From positions 62,001-126,000 of the forward strand of contig CAVPMU010000003.1 of NCBI GenBank assembly GCA_963706535.1: DNA of 64,000 nt, in the 5' to 3' direction. The notes beneath the pieces were generated by a model. It saw only the letters and a list, made by a program, of their open reading frames with translations, had not been told where the DNA came from and searched no databases. Below, piece after piece: positions 25,351 through 36,553 of this stretch; the stretch's first letter is position 1; each line of letters begins with the position of its first letter. This DNA is from RPQJ01 sp963706535 (lineage in GTDB: Bacteria; Pseudomonadota; Gammaproteobacteria; Steroidobacterales; Steroidobacteraceae). The position numbers were made by a program, and so were the translations under genes.

Positions 25351-26865
25351 TCAGAACTTCGTGACCATCATCTGCTGGACGAGGTGTTCGATCGTGGGAC
25401 GCATCACGTCGAGCAGCGGCGCGGGCCACAGGCCGAGCGCCAGCACGGCGACCGCAAGCACGCCGAGCACGAGGAATTCGCGACGGTTGAGATCCCGGAG
25501 CTGCGCGACGTGGTCGTTGCCGACCGGCCCGAAGACCACGCGCTTGACGAGCCACAGCGTGTACGCGGCGCCCAGGATCAGGGTGACGGCCGCGAGGAAT
25601 GCGTACCAGAAATTCGCGCGGAAGCTCGCGAGGATCACCAGGAACTCGCCGACGAACCCCGAGGTGCCCGGCAGGCCGGCGTTCGCCATCGCGAACAGCA
25701 CCATGAAGGCGCCGAACACCGGCATGGTGTTGATCACGCCGCCGTAATCCGCGATCTGGCGGCTGTGCATGCGGTCGTAGAGCACGCCGATGCAGAGGAA
25801 CAGCGCGCCCGAGACGAGGCCGTGCGAAACCATCTGCACCATCGCGCCGTCGAGCCCCATCGCGGCGCCCTCGATCCCGCCGGTGTTGCGGACGATCTCG
25901 AAGGCCGCGAACGCGCCCAGCGTCACGAAGCCCATGTGCGCGATCGACGAATAGGCGATCAGCTTCTTCATGTCCTGCTGCACCAGGGCGACGAAGCCGA
26001 TGTACACGACGGCGATCAGCGACAGGGCGATGATCAGCCAGTCGAGCTCGCGGCTCGCGTCCGGTGCGATCGGCAGGCTGAAGCGCAGGAAACCGTATCC
26101 GCCCATCTTCAGCATGATGGCGGCCAGGATCACCGAGCCGCCGGTCGGCGCCTCGACGTGCGCGTCCGGCAGCCATGTGTGCACCGGCCACATCGGCACC
26201 TTGACCGCGAACGCGACCAGGAAGGCCAGGAATACCAGCACCTGCGCCGTGAGCGAGAGCGGCATCGCCTGCAGGTCGGCAATCGCGTAGCTGCCGCCCT
26301 GCAGGTACAGCCAGATCAGCGCGACCAGCATCAGCACCGAGCCGAGGAAGGTGTACAGGAAGAACTTGACCGTCGCGTACACCCGCCGCGCCCCGCCCCA
26401 CACGCCGATGATCACGAACATCGGGATGAGCATCGCTTCCCACAGGACGTAGAACAGCATCGCGTCCAGGGCCGCGAACACGCCGATCATCAGTCCCTCG
26501 AGCACCAGGAACGAGGCGAAGTACTGCGCCGGGCGCTTCTCGATCATCGTCCAGCTCGCGATCACCACCAGCGGTGTGATGAAGGTGGTGAGCACGATGA
26601 GCGGCATCGAGATGCCGTCCACGCCAAGGTGGTACCAGGCGTTGAATGCGCCGATCCACGGCTGTCGCTCGACGAACTGCATCGCGGCCGTGGCCGTGTC
26701 GAAATCGCGCCACAGCGCGAGGCTCACGACGAAGGTCACGAGCGAACCCACCAGCGCGATCCAGCGCGCGGCGCCCGGGCTGCGGTCGCCGGCGAGCAGC
26801 AGCAGGACGCCGGCCGCGATCGGCAGCCACACGAGAACGCTCAGGACGGGCCAGTCAGCTTGCAT
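25351..26865 (-). CDS. nuoM: NADH-quinone oxidoreductase subunit M
   Basis: A 504-residue proton-pumping membrane subunit. The family motifs VKVPMWPVHTWLPDAHVEAPTGG (helix 7-8 region, about 235) and SSIAHMGFVTLG (about 305) are present. The conserved Glu in the early ALDAMLFYVLWEAMLIPMF helix (about 140) is also seen. Start and stop are spaced 3 bp from both neighbouring nuo genes. It is intact and of normal size. Confidence 0.97.
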   Translation of the reverse strand: MQADWPVLSVLVWLPIAAGVLLLLAGDRSPGAARWIALVGSLVTFVVSLALWRDFDTATAAMQFVERQPWIGAFNAWYHLGVDGISMPLIVLTTFITPLVVIASWTMIEKRPAQYFASFLVLEGLMIGVFAALDAMLFYVLWEAMLIPMFVIIGVWGGARRVYATVKFFLYTFLGSVLMLVALIWLYLQGGSYAIADLQAMPLSLTAQVLVFLAFLVAFAVKVPMWPVHTWLPDAHVEAPTGGSVILAAIMLKMGGYGFLRFSLPIAPDASRELDWLIIALSLIAVVYIGFVALVQQDMKKLIAYSSIAHMGFVTLGAFAAFEIVRNTGGIEGAAMGLDGAMVQMVSHGLVSGALFLCIGVLYDRMHSRQIADYGGVINTMPVFGAFMVLFAMANAGLPGTSGFVGEFLVILASFRANFWYAFLAAVTLILGAAYTLWLVKRVVFGPVGNDHVAQLRDLNRREFLVLGVLAVAVLALGLWPAPLLDVMRPTIEHLVQQMMVTKF

Positions 26866-26868
26866 GGG

Positions 26869-28821
<1,953 letters not shown>

Positions 28822-28824
28822 GGC

Positions 28825-29130
28825 TCAGCCCCTCATGGCGTCGAGGTCGTCGACGTTGATGCTGCGCCGCTGCCGGAACAGCACGACCAGGATCGCGAGC
28901 CCGATGGCCGATTCCGCCGCCGCGACGGTGAGGATGAAGAACACGAAGACCTGTCCGGAGAGATCGCCGAGGTGATGCGAGAAGGCGATGAAGTTGAAGT
29001 TCACCGACAGCAGCATCAGCTCGATGCACATGAGCAGCAGCAGCACGTTCTTGCGGTTGATGAAGATGCCGGCCACGCTCAGGCTGAACAGGATCCCGGA
29101 GAGCAGCAGCACGTGCGACAGCGGGATCAT
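28825..29130 (-). CDS. nuoK: NADH-quinone oxidoreductase subunit K
   Basis: A 101-residue three-helix membrane subunit. The two conserved Glu residues expected in the proton path lie in MCIELMLLSVN and AAAESAIGLA. It overlaps nuoJ by 4 bp (ATGA) and ends 3 bp before nuoL. The size equals that of E. coli NuoK. Confidence 0.96.
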   Translation of the reverse strand: MIPLSHVLLLSGILFSLSVAGIFINRKNVLLLLMCIELMLLSVNFNFIAFSHHLGDLSGQVFVFFILTVAAAESAIGLAILVVLFRQRRSINVDDLDAMRG

Positions 29131-29729
29131 TGCCTGCCCTCCGCGTCCATCTTCACGATCCGGATGCGGTCCTGCGCCCGCACCGCGACCTGGCGGTTCA
29201 CGTCCTGGACCTTCTGGCCCGGCCGGCGCCGCATCGTGAGCGTGATCGCCGCGACGATAGCCACCAGCAGGATCACCGCTGCCACCTCGAACGGGAACAG
29301 GTACTCGGTGTAGAGCAGGTAGCCGAGCTCGGCCGTGTTCGAGTAGCCCTCCGGCTTCGGCGCCGGCACGGCGACCTCGCCGAGCCCGAGCTGCCGCACC
29401 CAGACCACGAGCCCGATCTGCGCCACGACGACGAGCGCCACCAGTGCGCCGAGCGGTGCGTAGCGCGTGAAGCCCTGGCGCAGCTTCTCCACGTCGACGT
29501 CCATCATCATGACCACGAACAGCCACAGCACCATCACCGCGCCCACGTACACGACGACCAGCGTGATGGCGAGGAACTCGGCCTCGAGCAGCAGCCAGAT
29601 GACGGCGCTGTTCAGGAAGGCGAACACCAGGAGCAGCGCGCAGTGCACCGGGTTGCGCGCGGTGATCACGCCCAGTGCCGAGGCCACCAGGATCGCGCCG
29701 AACAGGTAGAAGAGGACGTTGACGATCAT
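29127..29729 (-). CDS. nuoJ: NADH-quinone oxidoreductase subunit J
   Basis: A 200-residue membrane subunit with five predicted helices. The conserved helix-3 region reads VVYVGAVMVLWLFVVMMMDVD. It contributes to the membrane channel next to NuoK and NuoA. Beyond the usual about 165-185 residues it carries a charged C-terminal tail (RRPGQKVQDVNRQVAVRAQDRIRIVKM), common in beta/gamma-proteobacterial NuoJ. The stop overlaps nuoK. Confidence 0.95.
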   Translation of the reverse strand: MIVNVLFYLFGAILVASALGVITARNPVHCALLLVFAFLNSAVIWLLLEAEFLAITLVVVYVGAVMVLWLFVVMMMDVDVEKLRQGFTRYAPLGALVALVVVAQIGLVVWVRQLGLGEVAVPAPKPEGYSNTAELGYLLYTEYLFPFEVAAVILLVAIVAAITLTMRRRPGQKVQDVNRQVAVRAQDRIRIVKMDAEGRQ

Positions 29730-29744
29730 CGTGTGGGCGCTCGT

Positions 29745-30224
29745 TCAGCGGTAGCGGGCGTCCGCGGCCCTGTCCGCGGCGATCATGGCCTCGTAGCGCT
29801 CGCCGATGGCGAGCAGCTTGTCCTTGGTCATGATGTTCTCGCCCGGGTTCTCCATGTGGTACTCGTGCAGGCGCGTCTCCACGATCGCGTCGACCGGGCA
29901 GGCCTCCTCGCAGAAGCCGCAGTAGATGCACTTGAAGAGGTCGATGTCGTAGCGCGTGGTGCGGCGCGTGCCGTCCGCGCCCACGTCCGACTCGATCGTG
30001 ATCGCGAGCGCCGGGCACACCGCCTCGCAGAGCTTGCAGGCGATGCAGCGCTCCTGGCCGTTCGGGTAGCGGCGCAGCGCGTGCAGGCCGCGGAAACGTG
30101 GCGACTGCGGGGTCTTCTCCTCCGGGTACTGGATGGTGACCTTCGGCCTGAAGAAGTTCTTCAGCGTGACCGACAGGCCGGCCAGCAGCTCGTAGAGAAA
30201 GAATGTCTTGATGACGCTGCGCAT
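29745..30224 (-). CDS. nuoI: NADH-quinone oxidoreductase subunit I
   Basis: A 159-residue ferredoxin-like subunit on the cytoplasmic arm. Two [4Fe-4S] motifs are present, CIACKLCEAVCP (about 58) and CIYCGFCEEACP (about 97), holding clusters N6a and N6b that lead electrons towards NuoB. The N-terminal amphipathic part (FFLYELLAGLSVTLKNFF) contacts the membrane. ATG 30224 was chosen because it gives the usual MRSVIK-like beginning and sits 8 bp after nuoH. Confidence 0.96.
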   Translation of the reverse strand: MRSVIKTFFLYELLAGLSVTLKNFFRPKVTIQYPEEKTPQSPRFRGLHALRRYPNGQERCIACKLCEAVCPALAITIESDVGADGTRRTTRYDIDLFKCIYCGFCEEACPVDAIVETRLHEYHMENPGENIMTKDKLLAIGERYEAMIAADRAADARYR

Positions 30225-30232
30225 GCCTGGCC

Positions 30233-31291
30233 TCAGGCGGCCCACGGGCCGATCTTGAAGATCCACAGCGCGGCTTCCACGCACAGCCACACCAGCGTCA
30301 CCGGGATGAAAACCTTCCAGCCGAGCCGCATGATCTGGTCGTAGCGGTAGCGCGGGAAGGTCGCGCGGAACCACAGGAAGCAGAACAGGAAGAACCCGAT
30401 CTTGAGCAGCAGCCAGTGCAGCCCGGGGGCTGCGAGCAGGGTGCCGCCCACCAGCGGATAGCCCTCGAACGGCGACAGCCAGCCGCCGAAGAAGAAGGTC
30501 GCGGTGAGCGTCGCGACCAGGATCATGTTCGCGTATTCGGTGAGGAAGAACAGCGCGAACGCGATGCCCGAGTACTCGACGTGGAAACCGGCGACGATCT
30601 CGGACTCGCCCTCGGCCACGTCGAACGGCGCACGGTTGGTCTCGGCCACGCCCGAGATGAAGTAGACGATGAAGAGCGGGAACAGCCACAGCCAGTACCA
30701 GGACAGCGGCCCGCCCGACTGCGCCTCGACGATCTTCCCCATGTTCAGCGTGCCGGCCGCCATCACCACGCCCACCAGCGCGAAACCCATCGCGATCTCG
30801 TAGGCAACGATCTGCGCGGCCGAGCGCATGGCGCCCAGGAATGCGTACTTGGAGTTCGACGCCCAGCCGGCGAGGATGATGCCGTAGGCGCCGAAGCCCG
30901 CGAGCGCGAGCACGTAGAGCACGCCCGCGTCAACGTCCGCGATCGCGAAGCCCGGCCACAGCGAAATCACCGCCCAGGCGGCGAAGGCCGGCGTGAGCGC
31001 GAGCAGCGGCGCCGCCACGAACAGGAAGCGGTTCGAGCGCGACGGCACGACCACTTCCTTGATCAGCAGCTTGATGACGTCGGCGAACGGCTGCAGCAGG
31101 CCCTTGGGCCCCACGCGGTTCGGGCCGAGGCGCACCTGCATGTAGCCGATGACCTTGCGCTCGGCCAGTGTCAGGTAGGCGACGCACAGGATCACGGTGA
31201 TCGTCACCGCGAGGATCTGCCCGAGCGCGACCAGGGTCTCTCGCAGCCACTCCGGCCACGCCTGCCAGGTGCCGACGGCGAAATCCATCAT
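30233..31291 (-). CDS. nuoH: NADH-quinone oxidoreductase subunit H
   Basis: A 352-residue, eight-helix membrane subunit that forms the quinone entrance with NuoB and NuoD. Characteristic sequences are ERKVIGYMQVRLGPNRVGPKGLLQ (split by my reading at about residue 45-68) and the acidic loop ETNRAPFDVAEGESEIVAGF (about 225). Normal length. It overlaps nuoG by 4 bp. Confidence 0.97.
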   Translation of the reverse strand: MMDFAVGTWQAWPEWLRETLVALGQILAVTITVILCVAYLTLAERKVIGYMQVRLGPNRVGPKGLLQPFADVIKLLIKEVVVPSRSNRFLFVAAPLLALTPAFAAWAVISLWPGFAIADVDAGVLYVLALAGFGAYGIILAGWASNSKYAFLGAMRSAAQIVAYEIAMGFALVGVVMAAGTLNMGKIVEAQSGGPLSWYWLWLFPLFIVYFISGVAETNRAPFDVAEGESEIVAGFHVEYSGIAFALFFLTEYANMILVATLTATFFFGGWLSPFEGYPLVGGTLLAAPGLHWLLLKIGFFLFCFLWFRATFPRYRYDQIMRLGWKVFIPVTLVWLCVEAALWIFKIGPWAA

Positions 31292-33474
31292 GCGGCACCG
31301 CCCCGGGCCGCCTTGCCGTCACGCGTCTCCTGGAGCGGCCGCGAGCGACGCACGACCGGATCGACCTCGTAGATGCCGACCTCGCGCGTGGAATCGATCG
31401 AGGCCAACCGGCCTGGTGCGTAGGCGCCCGCGCCCGCGGCGGCAGGCACGTATTCACCGAGCTCCTTGCGCAGCTCGTCGCGGATTTCCTCGGAGCTCGA
31501 GTACTCGAAGCCGGCGAGGCCGAGCAGGTTGCCGAGCACGCGCAGCACCTTCCAGGCCGGCCGCGCCTGGCCCGGGGGCCGCGCCGCGCCCGGCACGCTC
31601 TGCCAGCGATCCTCGACGTTGACCCAGGTGCCGGAGGTCTCGGCGAAGGCCGCGACCGGCAGGATCACCGTGGAATTGGCCAGGTGCCACCCACCCGCAT
31701 ACGGCGTCAGCGACACCACGCATTCGGCTGCCTGCAGCGCCTCCTCGTTGTTGCGCGAGGGCACGAGGTCGGACGCCTCGATGCCACCCACCAGCAGGTA
31801 GGCGCGCAGCCGCGCATTGAGCATTTCCACGGCGGGCAGGCCGGGCTTCGCGACTTCACGTCCGCCGACACCGCGGTGCGGCGTGACGCCGGCCAGCGCG
31901 GCGCCCACGGCATTGCCGCCTTCCGGCAGGAAGCCGAGCCTCGCACCCGTGGCCGCGGCGAGTGCGCCCGCGAGCACGCAGAGTTCGGACCAGGCGGCGT
32001 GCCGCGCGGCGATCGCGCCGAGCAGGACCAGGCGGAGCTCGCCCTCGACCAGCATCCGCGCGACCCGCTCGTGCTCCGGACTGGGCGTGATGCCCTCCAG
32101 GGCTTTCGCAACGTTCCCGGGCGTCGCGCGACCCGCGGCACGCAGGGCGGCCTGCAGTACGGCGGCCAGGTGCTGCGCCAGCCCAAGGCCATTGCTCGTG
32201 AAGCTCGCCTCGACCGGGAACTTCACCTCGAACGACTGCGGATTGACGAATGCCACGCGGGTCGTGCCGCGCACCGCGCCCTTGCGCAGCCGATGCGCGA
32301 TGATCGGCACTTCCTTGCGCAGGGTCGAGCCCACCACCAGGACGCCGGCCGCGGATTCGAGTTCGGCGATGGAACAGGCGAGCGTCGGTGCAAGCGGCTC
32401 GCCCTGCTGGCCACGGAAGTCGATGCGCCGCAGGCGATGATCGACGTTCTCGCTGCCGAGTCCGCGCGCCAGGCGGGCCGCGAGGTACGCCTCTTCCAGC
32501 GTGGCACTCGGCAGCACCAACGTGCCGACCTGCACGCCACCGGCTTCGCGGGCGACCTTCTGCAAACCGCGCGCGGCCGCCTCGAGTGCGGTCTCCCAGT
32601 CCACTTCGCGCCAGGCACCCGCTTCCTTCACCATCGGGGTGAGCGCGCGGTCCTCCGCGTACAGGCCCTCGCAGCTGTAGCGGTCGCGGTCGGCGATCCA
32701 GGTCTCGTTGATCGCCTCGTTCGGGCGCGGCACGACGCGCATCAGGCGGCCGCGCAGCACGTGACCGTACAGGTTGGTGCCGGCGCAATCGTGCGGCGAG
32801 ACGAGCGGGTGCTGGGTCATCTCCCAGGAGCGGGCCCGGTAGCGGTACGGCTTGTTGTTGAGTGCGCCGACCGGGCAGAGGTCGATGATGTTGCCCGAGA
32901 GCTCGTGGTCGACGCTCTGCTCGATGTAGGTCGAGATGCGCATGCGGTCGCCGCGGCCTACCGTGCCGAGTTCCTGGATCCCGGCGATCTCCTGCCCGAA
33001 GCGCACGCAGCGCGTGCAGTGGATGCAGCGCGTCATGTCGGTGGAGACCAGCGGCCCGATGCTGGTGTCGCGCACCACGCGCTTGCGCTCCGCGTAGCGC
33101 GCGATGTCGCGGCCGAAGCCCACCGCGAGGTCCTGCAGTTCGCACTCGCCGCCCTGGTCGCAGATCGGGCAGTCGAGCGGGTGGTTGATGAGCAGGAACT
33201 CCATGGTCGCCTTCTGCGCCGCGATGGCGCGGGGCGACCTGGTGAACACCTTCATGCCCTCGGCGATCGGCGTGGCGCAGGCCGGCATGGGCTTCGGCGC
33301 CCTCTCGACCTCGACCAGGCACATGCGGCAGTTGGCCGCGACCGAGAGCTTGTCGTGATAGCAGAAGCGCGGCACGTAGGCGCCGTTCGCATCCGTCACG
33401 TGGATGATCATCGCGCCCTTGCGGCCCTTGACCGGGACGCCGTCGACTTCGAGATTGACCAGATCTTCGCTCAT
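31288..33474 (-). CDS. nuoG: NADH-quinone oxidoreductase subunit G
   Basis: A 728-residue iron-sulfur subunit. The N-terminal [2Fe-2S] domain has Cys in RFCYHDKLSVAANCRMCLVE. The His-Cys [4Fe-4S] site follows in HPLDCPICDQGGECELQD, and a second [4Fe-4S] site in CIHCTRCVRFGQE. A degenerate molybdopterin-oxidoreductase fold makes up the rest. The C-terminal part is shorter than in E. coli (908 residues), which is usual for this lineage. It lies 4 bp after nuoF and overlaps nuoH. Confidence 0.95.
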   Translation of the reverse strand: MSEDLVNLEVDGVPVKGRKGAMIIHVTDANGAYVPRFCYHDKLSVAANCRMCLVEVERAPKPMPACATPIAEGMKVFTRSPRAIAAQKATMEFLLINHPLDCPICDQGGECELQDLAVGFGRDIARYAERKRVVRDTSIGPLVSTDMTRCIHCTRCVRFGQEIAGIQELGTVGRGDRMRISTYIEQSVDHELSGNIIDLCPVGALNNKPYRYRARSWEMTQHPLVSPHDCAGTNLYGHVLRGRLMRVVPRPNEAINETWIADRDRYSCEGLYAEDRALTPMVKEAGAWREVDWETALEAAARGLQKVAREAGGVQVGTLVLPSATLEEAYLAARLARGLGSENVDHRLRRIDFRGQQGEPLAPTLACSIAELESAAGVLVVGSTLRKEVPIIAHRLRKGAVRGTTRVAFVNPQSFEVKFPVEASFTSNGLGLAQHLAAVLQAALRAAGRATPGNVAKALEGITPSPEHERVARMLVEGELRLVLLGAIAARHAAWSELCVLAGALAAATGARLGFLPEGGNAVGAALAGVTPHRGVGGREVAKPGLPAVEMLNARLRAYLLVGGIEASDLVPSRNNEEALQAAECVVSLTPYAGGWHLANSTVILPVAAFAETSGTWVNVEDRWQSVPGAARPPGQARPAWKVLRVLGNLLGLAGFEYSSSEEIRDELRKELGEYVPAAAGAGAYAPGRLASIDSTREVGIYEVDPVVRRSRPLQETRDGKAARGGAA

Positions 33475-33478
33475 GCCG

Positions 33479-34786
33479 TCACGCCGCGCGGCCGCGCGCC
33501 TCGACCATGCTGTGGCCGTGCTCGACGTAGTACTCGAACTCGTGCCGGTAATGCCTGACGAAACTCTGCACCGGCCACGCCGCCGCGTCGCCGAGCGCGC
33601 AGATGGTGTGGCCCTCGATGTTGTTGGCGACGCTGACCAGCAGGTCGACGTCCTCCTTGCGCCCCTCCCCCGCCAGGATCCGCTTCAGCGTGCGGTTGAG
33701 CCAGCCGGTGCCCTCGCGGCAGGGCGTGCACTGACCGCAGGACTCCATCCAGTAGAAACGCGAGAGACGCTCGAGCACGCGCACCATGCAGGTGGTCTCG
33801 TCCATGACGATCACCGCGGCGGAACCGATCGCCGAGCCCGCCTTGCGGAGCGAGTCGTAATCCATGTTCGCCCGCATCATCACCTCGCCGGGGACCACGG
33901 GCACGGAGGAGCCGCCGGGGATCACGGCCTTCAACTTGCGCCCGCCGCGCACGCCGCCCGCGATCTCGAGCAGGTCCTTGAACGGGATGCCGAGCGGCAG
34001 TTCGAAGTTGCCGGGCTTCGCGACGTGGCCCGACACCGAGAAGATCACAGTGCCGCCGGAGTTCTGCGGACCGAGTGCGGCGAACCACTCCGGGCCCTTG
34101 CGCAGGATGGTCGGCACCGAGGCGAAGCTCTGCGCATTGTTGATCGTGGTGGGCTTGCCGTAGAGGCCGTAGTTGGCCGGGAACGGCGGCTTGAATCGCG
34201 GCTTGCCCTGCTTGCCCTCGAGCGACTCGAGCAGCGCCGTCTCCTCGCCGCAGATGTAGGCCCCCGCGCCGACGAAAGTGTGCAGGTCGAAATCGACGCC
34301 CGAGCCGAGCACGTTCCGGCCGAGCAGCCCGGCCGCGTAGGCCTCCGCAAGCGCCGCCTCGAAGCGCGGGATCGGCTCCGCCATGAACTCGCCGCGGATG
34401 TAGTTGTAACCGACGGTAGCGCCCATCGCGTAGCCGCCGATGGCCATGCCCTCGATCAGCGCGTGCGGGTTGTAGCGCAGGATTTCGCGATCGTGGCAGG
34501 TGCCGGGCTCGCTCTCGTCGGAGTTGCAGACAACGTACTTCTGGACCGGCGCAGTGCGCGGCATGAACGACCACTTGAGGCCGGTGGGGAAGCCCGCGCC
34601 GCCGCGGCCGCGCAGGCCCGACGCCTTGACCATCTCGATGACCTGCTCGCGCGGCGTCTGCTCGGCGAGGATCTTCTTCCAGGCCTCGTAGCCGCCGGTC
34701 GACAGGTAGGTCGCGAGTTCCCACGGCCGCTCGTGTCCGAGCGGCTCGAAGCACACGAGGTTGAGGCGGTCGCTCCAGTCGCTCAC
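33479..34786 (-). CDS. nuoF: NADH-quinone oxidoreductase subunit F
   Basis: A 435-residue flavoprotein, the electron entry site of complex I. The FMN/NADH region reads GLRGRGGAGFPTGLKW (about 54-69) and CNSDESEPGT. Cluster N3 is bound by SCGQCTPCREGTGW (about 350) together with Cys in HTICALGDAAAWP. The short gap of 10 bp to nuoE is typical. Intact. Confidence 0.97.
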   Translation of the reverse strand: MSDWSDRLNLVCFEPLGHERPWELATYLSTGGYEAWKKILAEQTPREQVIEMVKASGLRGRGGAGFPTGLKWSFMPRTAPVQKYVVCNSDESEPGTCHDREILRYNPHALIEGMAIGGYAMGATVGYNYIRGEFMAEPIPRFEAALAEAYAAGLLGRNVLGSGVDFDLHTFVGAGAYICGEETALLESLEGKQGKPRFKPPFPANYGLYGKPTTINNAQSFASVPTILRKGPEWFAALGPQNSGGTVIFSVSGHVAKPGNFELPLGIPFKDLLEIAGGVRGGRKLKAVIPGGSSVPVVPGEVMMRANMDYDSLRKAGSAIGSAAVIVMDETTCMVRVLERLSRFYWMESCGQCTPCREGTGWLNRTLKRILAGEGRKEDVDLLVSVANNIEGHTICALGDAAAWPVQSFVRHYRHEFEYYVEHGHSMVEARGRAA

Positions 34787-34796
34787 GCGCCGCCCC

Positions 34797-35303
34797 TCAC
34801 TTGTGGTCGTCCAGGATCCTGTCCACCGTCTCCGGCGTCAGGTTCTCGTAATAGACGTGGTCGACCATCATCATCGGCGCCCCATTGCAGGCCGCGAGGC
34901 ATTCCTCCTCCTGCTTGAGGAAGAAGCGCCCGTCCGGCGTGCTCTCGCCCACCTCGATGCCGAGCCGCTTCTCCACGTGCGCCAGGATCGACTCCCCGCC
35001 GCACAGCATGCAGGAGATGTTGGTGCACACCGAGATGTGGTGGCGGCCGACCGGCTTCGTCTCGAACATCGAGTAGAAGCTCGCGACCTCGTAGACCTGG
35101 ATCGGCAGCAGCCCGAGATAGTCGGCCACCGCATCCATGGCCGCCTGCGTCAGGTGGCCCTGCTCGTGCTGCACGGCGTGCAGCGCCGAGATGACCGCCG
35201 AGCGCTTGCGGTCCGGCGGGAACTTCGCGACCCAGCGGTCGATTTCCTCGCGGACGTGCGCCGACAGCACTGCGCCGCCTGCGGCCTGGTTCGCATCGCT
35301 CAC
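34797..35303 (-). CDS. nuoE: NADH-quinone oxidoreductase subunit E
   Basis: A 168-residue thioredoxin-like subunit with the [2Fe-2S] cluster N1a: Cys pair in CTNISCMLCG and CLAACNGAP (C-x4-C ... C-x3-C). It pairs with NuoF. The start is GTG 35303, which overlaps the nuoD stop by 4 bp (GTGA). This is the only in-frame start in a suitable position and gives the expected N-terminus before the helical domain. Confidence 0.95.
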   Translation of the reverse strand: MSDANQAAGGAVLSAHVREEIDRWVAKFPPDRKRSAVISALHAVQHEQGHLTQAAMDAVADYLGLLPIQVYEVASFYSMFETKPVGRHHISVCTNISCMLCGGESILAHVEKRLGIEVGESTPDGRFFLKQEEECLAACNGAPMMMVDHVYYENLTPETVDRILDDHK

Positions 35304-36553
35304 CGGTCGATCTCCCCGAACACGATGTCCGCGGTGCCGATCACCGCGACCACGTCGGCCAGCATGTGGCCCTGCACCATTTCCTCGAGCGCCGCGAGGT
35401 GCGGGAAACCGGGCGCGCGGCACTTGAGGCGATAGGGCTTGTTGGCGCCGTCGGAGACGAGGTAGATGCCGAACTCGCCCTTGGGCGCCTCGACCGCGGC
35501 ATACGCCTCGCCCGCCGGCACGCAGTAACCCTCGGTGAAGAACTTGAAGTGGTGGATGAGCGATTCCATGTCGCCCTTCATCTGCTCGCGGGTCGGCGGC
35601 ACGATCTTGTGCTCGGCGACCATCACCGGCCCGGGGTTCGTCCTGAGCCAGTCCACACATTGCCTGATGATGCGGTTCGACTGGCGCATCTCCTCGACGC
35701 GCACCAGGTAGCGGTCGTAGCAGTCGCCGTTGACGCCCACCGGGATGTCGAAGTCCATCGCCCCGTACACCTCGTAGGGCTGCTTCTTGCGCAGGTCCCA
35801 GGCGAGCCCCGAGCCGCGCAGCATCGGCCCCGTGAAGCCGAGGTTGAGCGCACGCTCCGGCGTCACCACGCCGATGTTGACCGTGCGCTGCTTCCAGATG
35901 CGGTTGTCGGTGAGCAGGGTCTCGTACTCGTCGACGCAGGCGGGGAAGCGACTCGCGAAGTCGTCGATGAAGTCGAGCAGCGTGCCCGAGCGCTTGTCGT
36001 TGAGGCGCGCGACGTCCTTCGCGCTCCTGAAGCGCGAGGGCTGGTACTTCGGCATCGAGTCGGGCAGGTCTCGATACACGCCGCCCGGCCGGTAGTAGGT
36101 GGCGTGCATGCGCGTGCCCGAGACCGCCTCGTAGCAGTCCATCAGGTCCTCGCGCTCGCGGAAGCAGTACAGGAACATGGTCATGGCGCCGATGTCGAGG
36201 CCGTGCGCGCCGAGCCACATCAGGTGGTTCAGGATGCGCGTGATCTCGTCGAACATGACGCGGATGTACTGCGCGCGCAGCGGCACCTCGATCCCGAGCA
36301 GCTTCTCGATGGCCATCACGTAGGCGTGCTCGTTGCACATCATCGAGACGTAGTCGAGCCGGTCCATGTAGCCGATCGACTGGTTGAACGGCTTAGACTC
36401 GGCGAGCTTCTCGGTGGCGCGGTGCAGCAGGCCGATGTGGGGATCGGCCTTCTGCACGACCTCGCCGTCCATCTCGAGCACCAGGCGCAGCACGCCGTGC
36501 GCGGCCGGGTGCTGCGGGCCGAAGTTCATCGTGTAGCTGCGGATCTCAGCCAT
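35300..36553 (-). CDS. nuoD: NADH-quinone oxidoreductase subunit D
   Basis: A 417-residue subunit of the quinone-reducing module. Typical signatures are the start NFGPQHPAAHGVLRL (His near the quinone head) and HIGLLHRATEKL (about 40). The C-terminal end is IGTADIVFGEIDR. It is related to hydrogenase large subunits without the metal ligands. NuoC and NuoD are separate proteins here, unlike the fused NuoCD of enterobacteria. It overlaps nuoC by 8 bp. Confidence 0.97.
   Translation of the reverse strand: MAEIRSYTMNFGPQHPAAHGVLRLVLEMDGEVVQKADPHIGLLHRATEKLAESKPFNQSIGYMDRLDYVSMMCNEHAYVMAIEKLLGIEVPLRAQYIRVMFDEITRILNHLMWLGAHGLDIGAMTMFLYCFREREDLMDCYEAVSGTRMHATYYRPGGVYRDLPDSMPKYQPSRFRSAKDVARLNDKRSGTLLDFIDDFASRFPACVDEYETLLTDNRIWKQRTVNIGVVTPERALNLGFTGPMLRGSGLAWDLRKKQPYEVYGAMDFDIPVGVNGDCYDRYLVRVEEMRQSNRIIRQCVDWLRTNPGPVMVAEHKIVPPTREQMKGDMESLIHHFKFFTEGYCVPAGEAYAAVEAPKGEFGIYLVSDGANKPYRLKCRAPGFPHLAALEEMVQGHMLADVVAVIGTADIVFGEIDR

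Noticed and set aside
34797..36338. Single long minus-strand frame covering nuoE and part of nuoD
   Set aside because: Only the last 168 codons are real (nuoE); the upstream part is an out-of-frame reading of nuoD.
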